DNA from: Micrococcales bacterium | GTDB taxonomy: Bacteria; Actinomycetota; Actinomycetes; S36-B12; UBA5976 | Reading direction: 5' to 3' | Length of the DNA stretch: 43,277 nucleotides | NCBI GenBank assembly: GCA_024640585.1 | Contig: JAHEEQ010000002.1 | Span: 1 to 43,277 of the forward strand | Shown here: positions 9,224-15,741 of the stretch, piece after piece | Position numbering within the stretch: position 1 is the stretch's first letter | Layout: every line of letters starts with the position of its first letter | Program-made: the position numbers and the translations under genes | The notes under the pieces: model-generated | What the model was told of the DNA's origin: nothing | Database searches by the model: none | The model's input: the letters and a program-made list of their open reading frames with translations, nothing else

Positions 9224-9342
9224 GCGCGAAATCACCTCTGTTGGTTGTTCACCAACTTAGAAAGCATTGAGCCCGAGTGTTTTGCCCCTGGGCCCACGTC
9301 CCTAAGTCCGTGTCGGGGGTCAACCGTGTGGCTGACCAGGCG
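9224..9342 (-). promoter_or_regulatory. Predicted structured 5' leader of hemD
   Basis: Predicted transcript region from the likely start near 9342 to the hemD ATG, about 119 nt, richer in G+C than its surroundings. On the minus strand it opens with a hairpin at 9337-9318 (arms GGTCAGCC and GGTTGACC, loop ACAC, 8 pairs with one G-U). A G/C-rich middle at 9317-9283 contains CCCC/GGGG, CACG/CGTG and TGGGCCCA complementarities. A second hairpin at 9256-9240 (arms GTTGGT/ACCAAC, loop GAACA) ends directly before the GAGGTG ribosome site. A tiny ORF of 11 residues (9267-9232) ends on that ribosome site. No known riboswitch class was recognised; in particular no cobalamin-type B12 box was seen. Confidence 0.5.
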
Positions 9343-9348
9343 TGGCGA

Positions 9349-9377
9349 AATCTAGAGTGAAAACCGCGTTTGACCAA
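9349..9377 (-). promoter_or_regulatory. Sigma-70-type promoter of hemD
   Basis: On the minus strand TTGGTC (9377-9372) and TAGATT (9354-9349) are separated by 17 bp, close to the housekeeping consensus. It lies in the gap between the HAD gene and hemD and would start transcription near 9342, giving hemD a leader of about 119 nt. Confidence 0.6.
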
Positions 9378-9427
9378 AATTGAGAGTTTTCTGTGAGCAG
9401 ATGTCCGAATTGTGAAATCGTAATTGC

Positions 9428-10408
9428 CTAACGGCGCCGAAAAGCTTTGGCTAAAAGCCCCACTAAGCCTGCCAGGACCGCGTGCACGCCGTACTTGCGG
9501 ACATGGCGCATTTTGCGAAAATCGTAAGTCCTCCAACCACGCTTTTTCGCCAAAGCGCGCAGTTTGCGATCGCCATTAACAACGGATGCATGGCCGACTA
9601 ATTCCAGCATTGGTATGTCATTGCAAGAATCGGAATACGCGTAGCAATTTTCAAGATTGAAATTCTTTTCTTTCGCAAGTGCCAGAATTTCGTCTGCCTT
9701 AACTCTCCCGTGAACAGGCTTGCCAATAATCTCACCTGTAAAAATGTCATCTACGACTTCTGCTCTCGAGCCAATCGCGTCTGAAAGTCCAAGGGTTTTC
9801 GCAAGCAATTGTGCGAGTCGTTGTGGAGAAGCAGTAACAATCCAAACTTCTCGACCTTCTGCGAGATGTTGTTTGGCAATTTCCAAAGTTTGCCCATAAA
9901 TCTTTGGTAATAGATTTTCCTCAATTATTCGGTCAGCAAGCGCTTCGAGCTCAGAAAAACTATGCCCAACCGCAATTTTCATAACTATGTCTTTGAGTTG
10001 ATCTTGATCGCGAATGTGTTCCTTGCCGACAACAACAAATTTAAGTTGTTTCCAAAAAAAGTTTGTGAAGTCCTTTGTGGTGAAATAGCCATAGTCTTTT
10101 AGTCCGCGACCAAATAAGAAAAACGAAGAACCGCGAATTAACGTGTTATCCAAGTCAAAGAACGCAGCAGCCTTTTCAACAGCCAAAGCATTTTTTAGCT
10201 GTGATTGCGTTACGTGATGAAATGCAACCTCGTGACCATCCACCAAAACCACTGGGATTTCCACTAGATATTTAGCTTCAAGTTCTCGGTCGTCAAGGAT
10301 TGATAGTTCAGTGAAATCTGCGCCAACCAAAGACTGAATTACTTTGCGCATTTCATCGCAAAGATGGCAGCCTGGTTTTCCAATCAGCGTTACGCGATTT
10401 ACACCCAT
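9428..10408 (-). CDS. Glutaredoxin-like domain fused to HAD-IB family hydrolase
   Basis: 326-residue two-domain protein. Residues 1-75 form a glutaredoxin-like (DUF836-type) domain with redox motif GCHLC (Cys14, Cys17) and a cis-proline strand VEIPVVLVDG. Residues 78-310 are a SerB1-like HAD subfamily IB hydrolase: motif I FFDLDNTL with Asp85 and Asp87, motif II in VWIVTASPQRL, the lysine GRVKADEI, and the metal-binding AYSDSCNDIPMLE. In M. tuberculosis the two proteins are, as I recall, separate genes (Rv0508 and serB1 Rv0505c) in this same neighbourhood. The frame is open across the joint and no ribosome site precedes residue 78. The substrate is unknown. The ATG overlaps the end of the acyltransferase gene by 10 bp. 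Confidence 0.85.
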   Translation of the reverse strand: MGVNRVTLIGKPGCHLCDEMRKVIQSLVGADFTELSILDDRELEAKYLVEIPVVLVDGHEVAFHHVTQSQLKNALAVEKAAAFFDLDNTLIRGSSFFLFGRGLKDYGYFTTKDFTNFFWKQLKFVVVGKEHIRDQDQLKDIVMKIAVGHSFSELEALADRIIEENLLPKIYGQTLEIAKQHLAEGREVWIVTASPQRLAQLLAKTLGLSDAIGSRAEVVDDIFTGEIIGKPVHGRVKADEILALAKEKNFNLENCYAYSDSCNDIPMLELVGHASVVNGDRKLRALAKKRGWRTYDFRKMRHVRKYGVHAVLAGLVGLLAKAFRRR

Positions 10409-11274
10409 GGATTACCTCGTTCGACGATCAACTCGTCGACCATGCTTTGCACCAGGCTTCGGAAATGATGAGCGAAATCTAAGACAGCCTTTTCGTCGTA
10501 CGGCGACGGCAAGTCACTTGGAGGGATTGGTTTGCCAAATTGAATAATCCACTTACTTGGAAGTGGCACTGCGCCAAGCGGACCTAGTAGTGGAAAAGTT
10601 GGCGTCACTGGGAAGTAAGGCAACTTCAAAAGTCTTGCAAGTGGTTCGACATTCGCCACCATTGGATAGGCCTCTTCGGCTCCAACAATTGCAAGTGGGA
10701 TGAGCGGGACTTTTGCCTCGCTAGCTGTTGCAACAAATCCACCTTTTCCAAAATGCTGAAGTTCGTAACGCCGCATCCAAGTTTTTCCAACACCGCTAAA
10801 ACCTTCTGGCCAAACACCAACAAGTTTGCCGGTTTGCAGCAAGCGCATAGCTTCGTCGCGAGATGCGTTTGTGTGGCCTGCTTTGCGAGCGATGTCTTTG
10901 ACGATTGGCATTTCAAAAACTAAGTCAGCCGCCAACATATGAATGTGGCGCTTGAAAGGATGAGTATCAAAAATAGCGAGTTGTGTCATCAAAGCGTCGA
11001 GCGCAATTGCGCCAGAGTGATTTCCGGCGATTAGTGCTGCGCCTTGGTTTGGAATAGTTTCGATACCGCGAACTTGGGTTCGAAACCAGACTTCTGCAAG
11101 TGGGCGAAGTGCGGCCATAAAAACTCGATCGTTGAGTTCACGATCAAAACCAAATTGATCTGATTGACCGGTATTAAAAAGTCGGTCTTTGATGATGTCT
11201 GTGATTGATGCAGATTCTGGCGCAGGACCCGTATTGCCTGCTCTGCGTGCTGCTTGGGAGGGAGTCTCTGACAT
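10399..11274 (-). CDS. Lysophospholipid acyltransferase family protein (PlsC-like)
   Basis: 291-residue LPLAT-superfamily acyltransferase, probably acting on lysophospholipid or glycerol-phosphate acceptors at the membrane. The catalytic histidine lies in AGNHSGAIALD, a variant of the classic NHX4D spacing that I recall also in other actinobacteria; the acceptor-binding motif reads VWPEGFSGVGK and a later block VPLIPLAIVGAEE. The start is ATG 11274 with GGGAGG just upstream; a TTG 12 nt earlier sits inside that ribosome site. By position it corresponds to Rv0502 of M. tuberculosis, downstream of the bS22-like gene. Exact substrate cannot be told from sequence. Confidence 0.85.
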   Translation of the reverse strand: MSETPSQAARRAGNTGPAPESASITDIIKDRLFNTGQSDQFGFDRELNDRVFMAALRPLAEVWFRTQVRGIETIPNQGAALIAGNHSGAIALDALMTQLAIFDTHPFKRHIHMLAADLVFEMPIVKDIARKAGHTNASRDEAMRLLQTGKLVGVWPEGFSGVGKTWMRRYELQHFGKGGFVATASEAKVPLIPLAIVGAEEAYPMVANVEPLARLLKLPYFPVTPTFPLLGPLGAVPLPSKWIIQFGKPIPPSDLPSPYDEKAVLDFAHHFRSLVQSMVDELIVERGNPWV

Positions 11275-11310
11275 CACACCTCCCAAGCAAAACGAAAATT
11301 CTTACGCAGT

Positions 11311-11403
11311 CTACTTACGACGTTGCGCGCGTGTTTTACGCAAATTCTTGCGGTGTTTTTTCTTCGCCATGCGCTTGCGGCGCTTTTTGATGACTGAACC
11401 CAC
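11311..11403 (-). CDS. Small ribosomal protein bS22-type (AURKAIP1/COX24 domain), 30 aa
   Basis: A 30-codon gene starting at GTG 11403 with GAGGAAAC upstream. The peptide begins MGSVIKKRRKRMAKKKHRKN and is almost entirely Lys/Arg, matching the actinobacterial AURKAIP1/COX24-domain peptide that has been identified on mycobacterial ribosomes as bS22 (M. tuberculosis Rv0500B, about 33 residues, recalled). Context supports this: the excisionase-like HTH gene lies upstream and the acyltransferase downstream, as in mycobacteria. It is easily missed by gene callers because of its size and GTG start. Confidence 0.9.
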   Translation of the reverse strand: MGSVIKKRRKRMAKKKHRKNLRKTRAQRRK

Positions 11404-11432
11404 TTGTTTCCTCTTTCAGATGAAGTAGGGCA

Positions 11433-11460
11433 AGCCTAAAGGTTTATTTGGGATTACCAA
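11433..11460 (-). promoter_or_regulatory. Candidate promoter for bS22-acyltransferase-HAD operon
   Basis: Minus strand TTGGTA (11460-11455) and TAGGCT (11438-11433) with a 16-bp spacer, 30 bp upstream of the bS22 GTG. Both hexamers resemble those of the hemD promoter (TTGGTC/TAGATT). Confidence 0.5.
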
Positions 11461-11474
11461 TAGCAGGGCGGAAA

Positions 11475-11681
11475 TCAAGCGCTTGTGATGAATGAATCGC
11501 GCAGGTAATCGTTTACTGCAGATTCAGGAACTCTGTAAGAACGACCAAAACGAACTGCTGGCAATTCACCTGATTGAACAAGGCGATAGACAGTCATTTT
11601 TGAAACTCGCATAATCGCAGCAACTTCAGCAACCGTGTAAAACTTAGGATCGTTTTCAAATGCACGAGGCTTGATTGGCAC
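11475..11681 (-). CDS. Excisionase/MerR-type helix-turn-helix DNA-binding protein
   Basis: 68-residue protein made almost wholly of a winged helix-turn-helix: YTVAEVAAIMRVSKMTVYRL followed by the wing GELPAVRFGRSYRVPESAV. It belongs to the actinobacterial excisionase-like family represented by Rv0500A, a neighbour of bS22 and proC in mycobacteria. Despite the family name nothing suggests phage function here. The start is GTG 11681 with AGGAG six bases upstream. It likely regulates transcription of nearby or developmental-type genes, but the target is unknown. Confidence 0.88.
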   Translation of the reverse strand: MPIKPRAFENDPKFYTVAEVAAIMRVSKMTVYRLVQSGELPAVRFGRSYRVPESAVNDYLRDSFITSA

Positions 11682-11724
11682 GATCTCTCCTAACGGTTTG
11701 GAAGTCAGAGGCGGACATTAGTGC

Positions 11725-11752
11725 CCCACCAATTTAGCGCAAAACTGGCGGG
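11725..11752 (-). other. Hairpin between acuC and the HTH gene
   Basis: On the minus strand arms CCCGCCA and TGGTGGG pair over seven positions (one G-U) around a 14-nt loop. It lies after the acuC stop and before the HTH ribosome site. No T-run follows, so it is not a convincing intrinsic terminator; it may be a transcript-stabilising or regulatory stem. Confidence 0.3.
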
Positions 11753-11774
11753 TGCTTGCACTCCCTTTTTCTAC

Positions 11775-12878
11775 TCAAAGCTCAGCGATTAGTCCATAAT
11801 GTGGAAAAATATTTTTTCGCACAGCCATAATTTCGCGGTCAATTTCATCATTTGGATCCCATCCGTGCGCAAACTTTTTGAAAGATACCGGACCGGGTAT
11901 TGACAAATCTGAAAACTCAACGAGGTTTTCTTGATGCGTAACAATTGCAACAAGGTGAGTCCAAATTTTCGGGACCACATTTTCTAACTCGTAACCGCCG
12001 CCGCCAACGGCAATCCATTTTCCTGCAGAAAATTCATGTGCCCAGTTGTGAATTATTTGGTAAGAAGTTTTTTGCCCATCAATAGTAAGTTCCAAACCAG
12101 TCAGTGGATCCTTTGAATGAGAATCGCAACCATGCTGACTAATAATTATTTGCGGATTAAAAACTTCAAGCACTTCAGGTAATACTGCCTCAAATGCACG
12201 CAACCAACCAGCGTCGCTTGTGCCATCTGGAAGTGAAATGTTGATTGCGGTCCCTGCTGCATTTGTGCCACCGATTTCATGACCAAATCCAGTTCCTGGG
12301 AAAAGTGTTTTTCCACTTTGATGAATCGAAAAAGTTAGAACGCGTGGGTCGTCCCAAAATATTGATTGCGTACCATCTCCGTGATGGGCATCCACGTCGA
12401 TGTACGCGATTCTTTCAAATCCATTTTCAAGTAAATATGAAATTGCAACCGCGATATCGTTATAGACGCAAAAGCCGGAACCGCGATTTGCCATTGCATG
12501 ATGTAGGCCGCCTGCAACATTTACAGCGTGAATCGCTTTGCCCGTAGCCACTCCTTCTGCGGCCCGTAACGTGGCTCCGCAAACCATTGCTGCAGCATTG
12601 TGAATTCCTGGAAAGGTTGGGGTGTCTGCGGTTCCGAGCCCATGTTCGAGGCAAGTTTTTTCAGTCTTCACGCACTCGATGTACGAAAGGGTGTGAACTT
12701 TTAGTAATTGCTCTTGCGTAGCCGGCTCCCCCGCATCCACGACCTCAACTTCGGCTGAGTCAAGCAGCTTATGAGAACGAAGATTCTCGTATGTATGTAG
12801 AACTCGAATTGGCCCAAGCGGGTGAGAGTCACCAAAGTCGTAAGCCTTTAGTTTTTCATCAATTACAACGCGGAACAT
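11775..12878 (-). CDS. acuC: AcuC-family deacetylase (class I HDAC-like)
   Basis: 367-residue arginase/deacetylase-fold zinc enzyme, likely a lysine deacetylase; AcuC proteins deacetylate acetyl-CoA synthetase in some bacteria. The active-site signatures are complete: GGLHHAMANRGSGFCVYND with the His-His pair, the metal ligands in YIDVDAHHGDGT, the histidine strand SIHQSG, and GGGGY with the catalytic tyrosine near residue 315. It starts directly after the proC stop (zero gap), so the two are probably co-transcribed, an arrangement not obviously explained by shared function. M. tuberculosis does not, to my memory, have it at this site. Confidence 0.88.
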   Translation of the reverse strand: MFRVVIDEKLKAYDFGDSHPLGPIRVLHTYENLRSHKLLDSAEVEVVDAGEPATQEQLLKVHTLSYIECVKTEKTCLEHGLGTADTPTFPGIHNAAAMVCGATLRAAEGVATGKAIHAVNVAGGLHHAMANRGSGFCVYNDIAVAISYLLENGFERIAYIDVDAHHGDGTQSIFWDDPRVLTFSIHQSGKTLFPGTGFGHEIGGTNAAGTAINISLPDGTSDAGWLRAFEAVLPEVLEVFNPQIIISQHGCDSHSKDPLTGLELTIDGQKTSYQIIHNWAHEFSAGKWIAVGGGGYELENVVPKIWTHLVAIVTHQENLVEFSDLSIPGPVSFKKFAHGWDPNDEIDREIMAVRKNIFPHYGLIAEL

Positions 12879-13676
12879 TTAGCCCTCAGAAATTTCTTTC
12901 GAACGATCGTGGCATGCCCGCATTGCTGCAACAAAGATTTCACGTAAATCAACTTCATCAAACTTGGCAATAGCTTGCGCAGTTGTCCCATTTGGCGAAG
13001 TAACATTTTTGCGCAAAGTCTCTGGGCTCTCATCCGTGTCACGCATCATCAATGCTGCACCAACAATTGTTTGAACTGTAAGTTCCTTCGCCACAGAATT
13101 AGAAAGTCCTAATTTTTCTCCAGCTGCAATCATTGCTTCTGCAACATAAAAAATGTAGGCAGGACCACTTCCGCTAACCGCAGTAACAGAATTTTGCAGA
13201 CTCTCATCAACAACTAAAGTTTTGCCCACACAACCCATGACCTCGACGGCTTTCTGAAGCGCTTGTTGCGTGCAGTTCTTGCCAGCCGAAAGAACACTCA
13301 TACCTTCACCAATCAGCGAAGGTGTATTAGGCATCACTCGAACTACCGAAACACCAGTTTGCAATTTGTTCTCAAAAAATTCAGTTGTTATTCCGACAGC
13401 TACCGAAATGACAAGTGAACCCGCTTTAACATGCGGTGCGATTTGAGAAACCATCGCTGCCATATCTGCAGGTTTGGCCGTGAGTATCAATACTTCAGCT
13501 TTTGCGGCATCTTCAATATCTGCGCTTGAAATCCCGTAGACGTCCTCAATCTCTTGTTCTTTTTCCGCAGAACGGACGACCACCATGACAGTGTCATCGA
13601 AAGAATCAGAACCGAGCAGTCCTTCCAAAATGGCTCCACCCATTTTGCCAACTCCAAAGATTGCAGTGGTTGCCAT
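12879..13676 (-). CDS. proC: Pyrroline-5-carboxylate reductase ProC
   Basis: NADPH-dependent reductase making proline from pyrroline-5-carboxylate. The 265-residue protein starts with the Rossmann motif FGVGKMGGAILEGLL, and shows ISVAVGIT, RVMPNTPSLIGEGMSVL, and the family signature VSGSGPAYIFYVAEAM; the C-terminal helices carry TSPNGTTAQAI. A GGAG lies about 4-7 nt before the ATG. It is divergent from the Cys-rich protein gene with a 78-bp gap. Other proline genes (proA, proB) are not in the window. Confidence 0.94.
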   Translation of the reverse strand: MATTAIFGVGKMGGAILEGLLGSDSFDDTVMVVVRSAEKEQEIEDVYGISSADIEDAAKAEVLILTAKPADMAAMVSQIAPHVKAGSLVISVAVGITTEFFENKLQTGVSVVRVMPNTPSLIGEGMSVLSAGKNCTQQALQKAVEVMGCVGKTLVVDESLQNSVTAVSGSGPAYIFYVAEAMIAAGEKLGLSNSVAKELTVQTIVGAALMMRDTDESPETLRKNVTSPNGTTAQAIAKFDEVDLREIFVAAMRACHDRSKEISEG

Positions 13677-13742
13677 AGTGCTCCAATCGCCTTTGGTTTA
13701 AGCCTAGACCTTGATTTGGCTCGGGCACTAGGCAGTTGCGTC

Positions 13743-13748
13743 TACGCT
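13743..13748 (+). promoter_or_regulatory. -10 box for leaderless transcript of the Cys-rich protein gene
   Basis: TACGCT ends exactly 6 nt before the GTG at 13755 and no ribosome site precedes that GTG, so the mRNA probably begins at the start codon. No good -35 is visible. Confidence 0.4.
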
Positions 13749-13754
13749 TACGCA

Positions 13755-14555
13755 GTGCCTGAATTGAAGCTGACCTTTGCTCGCGCTTTCGTTGAATTCG
13801 ACGATCCGGAAGACGCGGAAAATATTTATCGTTGCGACCTAACTTGGTTAACCTCAAGCTGGAATTGCATTTATGGCCGTGGATGTCAAGGCATCGTTGA
13901 AGATAAACCTCAAAACGGTTGCTGTTCACTAGGTGCACATTTCGCAGACAAAGAAGATTTCACTCGCACCAAAAAGTACGTTGAGAAATTAACTCCAGAA
14001 CTTTGGGAGAACTACGAAAAAGGTCGCAAGAAGTGGACCGAACGCGATGAAGATAATTCGAAGAAAACTCGCGTCTACAAAGGTGGTTGCATTTTTCTAA
14101 ATTCACCAGACTTCGCTGGTGGCGGCGGATGCGCCCTTCATCAACTCGCACTAAAAACAAATACTTCAATCACCAAGACAAAACCAGATGTTTGCTGGCA
14201 ACTTCCAATGCGCCGCGATTTTGAATGGCGCAAACTTGATGATGGCACAAAGCGCTGGGTTATAACGATTGAGGAATACACCCGTGCAGGCTGGGGACCT
14301 GGTGGACATGATCTTCATTGGTATTGCACTTCAAATACTGAAGCACACAATGCACCAAAGCCTGTCTACATAACCGAAAAAGATACTTTGATTGCAATGA
14401 TGAGCAAAAAGGCTTACAAGATTTTGGCTGAACATTGCGAAGCTCGAATGGCCGCAATTACCGCTGCTCGTCGGATTGCCGCAAAAAATGGAGATCCAAA
14501 GGAAGTGCGTGCCATTCTCAACGGGCTTGCTTCACATCCTGCTGATCAGAACTAA
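13755..14555 (+). CDS. Conserved actinobacterial Cys-rich protein of unknown function
   Basis: 266 residues if begun at GTG 13755, giving MPELKLTFARAFVEFDDP, which fits the N-terminus I recall for homologues; the frame is open upstream but would run antisense to proC. At least ten cysteines lie in conserved-looking blocks: Cys38 and Cys44 in NCIYGRGCQGI, Cys56-Cys57 in NGCCSLGAHF, Cys112 in GGCIFLN, Cys126 in GGGGCALH, Cys147 in KPDVCWQLP, and another in DLHWYC. This pattern recalls YkgJ/DUF3109-type cysteine-cluster proteins that may hold zinc or an Fe-S cluster. It is cytosolic by sequence. Function is not known. Confidence 0.8.
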   Translation: MPELKLTFARAFVEFDDPEDAENIYRCDLTWLTSSWNCIYGRGCQGIVEDKPQNGCCSLGAHFADKEDFTRTKKYVEKLTPELWENYEKGRKKWTERDEDNSKKTRVYKGGCIFLNSPDFAGGGGCALHQLALKTNTSITKTKPDVCWQLPMRRDFEWRKLDDGTKRWVITIEEYTRAGWGPGGHDLHWYCTSNTEAHNAPKPVYITEKDTLIAMMSKKAYKILAEHCEARMAAITAARRIAAKNGDPKEVRAILNGLASHPADQN

Positions 14556-14935
14556 AGCATTTGCTGCTTTTTATGTTGCAGCCAAAATCCATAAGTCATA
14601 ACGGCTAGCGGAACTACATTTATTTTCTCAATAACACTGAATGAAAATAGGTTCATAACGAAACCGAGTGCACTGAGAATCGTAAGAACTAAGAAAACCC
14701 ATTTTGGTTTAACCGATAATCCGTTTGCGGATTGGTTGTACAAAAATGCCTGTAAAAATATAAATAGCGATTGCAAAAGATAAGTAACTCGAATCGAAGT
14801 TGGAAAAGTTTCGAACTGACCACCAGCTGCCATCGGCAAAGCAAAACTCAGACCAAGCGCAACTGATAAATCTAGGCTAATTCCCCAACCGAATGCGAGG
14901 CCGACTGCAAAATCAAGTTTCGTATATTTATACAT
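14552..14935 (-). CDS. Hypothetical four-helix membrane protein
   Basis: 127-residue protein with about four hydrophobic stretches (roughly residues 10-34, 48-65, 78-97 and 102-120), little else. I do not recognise a family. The start MYKYTKLDFAVG is preceded by GTGAGAG. It lies 7 nt downstream of the sigma-like gene and is probably co-transcribed with it, so it might be a partner in the membrane. Its stop overlaps the stop of the opposing Cys-rich gene by 4 bp (CTAA). Confidence 0.65.
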   Translation of the reverse strand: MYKYTKLDFAVGLAFGWGISLDLSVALGLSFALPMAAGGQFETFPTSIRVTYLLQSLFIFLQAFLYNQSANGLSVKPKWVFLVLTILSALGFVMNLFSFSVIEKINVVPLAVMTYGFWLQHKKQQML

Positions 14936-14942
14936 CTCTCAC

Positions 14943-15701
14943 TCACTGATTTAAAAAATACAAACCGATTGCGATTAGTGCCGAAGAAGCGACACCGAAA
15001 ACTGTTGCATTTTTGATAGATACTCTTGGATTTTCGAAATACCGTCCAACTTTCATTGGCCAGCCATCTCGAAGGTCTGCTCTTTTGATTAATCGCGCTT
15101 TTTCGGATTGGGAAATTGCTAGCAAGTTATTTGGGTAGTTCAATTTTGGTGCATTGATAAAGTCTTGAACAACTTGCTTGTCCACTACTCGCAAAACATT
15201 CACGCAAATAGAACACTCTGCGGAATGTGTAACTAAATGCATTTGTTGGGCGCGAGTCATTCGAATACCAAGAGTTTGGTGAGCAGAGTTTATGACTGGG
15301 CATTTGGAAGGATTGTTCATGAGGGTCAATGCGATTGCAGCACGAGCAAGATTTCGGCGACCCTCTTTCAAATCTCTGCGCACTATCTTTCTAGTTTCAT
15401 CAAGAATTTCGCAGACATCTTCTTCCGCAAATTTGTGGCGCAAACTCAAACTCAAAACTGCGCGTTCCATCAAAGTTAATGCTTGGACTGGGTCTGCATC
15501 CAATGCTATTGATGGGATGTCGAAGGCAAATACATTTCGGGCACGCATTTGTCGCAAAGTTTCGGCGCGAGCTATTGCAAAAGTCTGCAAGTCGCTAAGG
15601 CCTTCACTAATTGCAAGAGCTTCAGAAGTTGTCTTATTACTAACCTCGACATCAAGCACCACACTTGTGACAAAGTCATAAATCGAATCCGTGTTCACCA
15701 T
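14943..15701 (-). CDS. Sigma-70 region 4-like / zinc anti-sigma-like / transmembrane composite protein
   Basis: 252 residues. Residues 67-122 resemble sigma factor region 4, the -35-binding helix-turn-helix (MERAVLSLSLRHKFAEEDV then a second helix rich in Arg and Lys). No region 2 is visible, so it is not a complete sigma factor. Residues 134-166 carry Cys134-x24-His159-x3-Cys163-x2-Cys166, the spacing of zinc-binding anti-sigma (ZAS/zf-HC2) domains. Residues 232-250 form one C-terminal membrane helix. The ATG at 15701 has AAGGAG upstream; a longer opening to 15812 would overlap radA. Divergent from radA by 40 bp. It may be a membrane-bound regulator; the function is inference. Confidence 0.6.
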   Translation of the reverse strand: MVNTDSIYDFVTSVVLDVEVSNKTTSEALAISEGLSDLQTFAIARAETLRQMRARNVFAFDIPSIALDADPVQALTLMERAVLSLSLRHKFAEEDVCEILDETRKIVRRDLKEGRRNLARAAIALTLMNNPSKCPVINSAHQTLGIRMTRAQQMHLVTHSAECSICVNVLRVVDKQVVQDFINAPKLNYPNNLLAISQSEKARLIKRADLRDGWPMKVGRYFENPRVSIKNATVFGVASSALIAIGLYFLNQ

Positions 15702-15728
15702 GCTCTTCTCCTTGTCCCAAGTGGACGG

Positions 15729-15734
15729 TAGCGT
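15729..15734 (+). promoter_or_regulatory. -10 box for leaderless radA transcript
   Basis: TAGCGT ends 7 nt before the radA ATG (15742), and no Shine-Dalgarno sequence lies between. Transcription would begin at or next to the start codon. The box also lies within 30 bp of the opposite gene's start. Confidence 0.45.
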
Positions 15735-15741
15735 GTCCTCT

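Noticed and set aside
9391..9418. Rex-like operator half sites (TGTGA and TTGTGAAA) after the HAD gene
   Set aside because: The two halves are not arranged as the required inverted repeat, and the heme genes that Rex often accompanies are missing.
9236..9427. Possible tRNA or cobalamin riboswitch in the G/C-rich gap upstream of hemD
   Set aside because: No acceptor/T-arm pattern for a tRNA and no B12-box-like sequence. Kept only as an unclassified structured leader.
9249..9536. Open frame of 95 codons on the minus strand
   Set aside because: It overlaps the HAD gene in another frame and the hemD promoter/leader; composition and lack of a ribosome site mark it as a shadow.
15292..15681. 129-codon open frame antisense to the sigma-like gene
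   Set aside because: Low-quality composition, antisense to a gene with a good ribosome site and conserved motif pattern.
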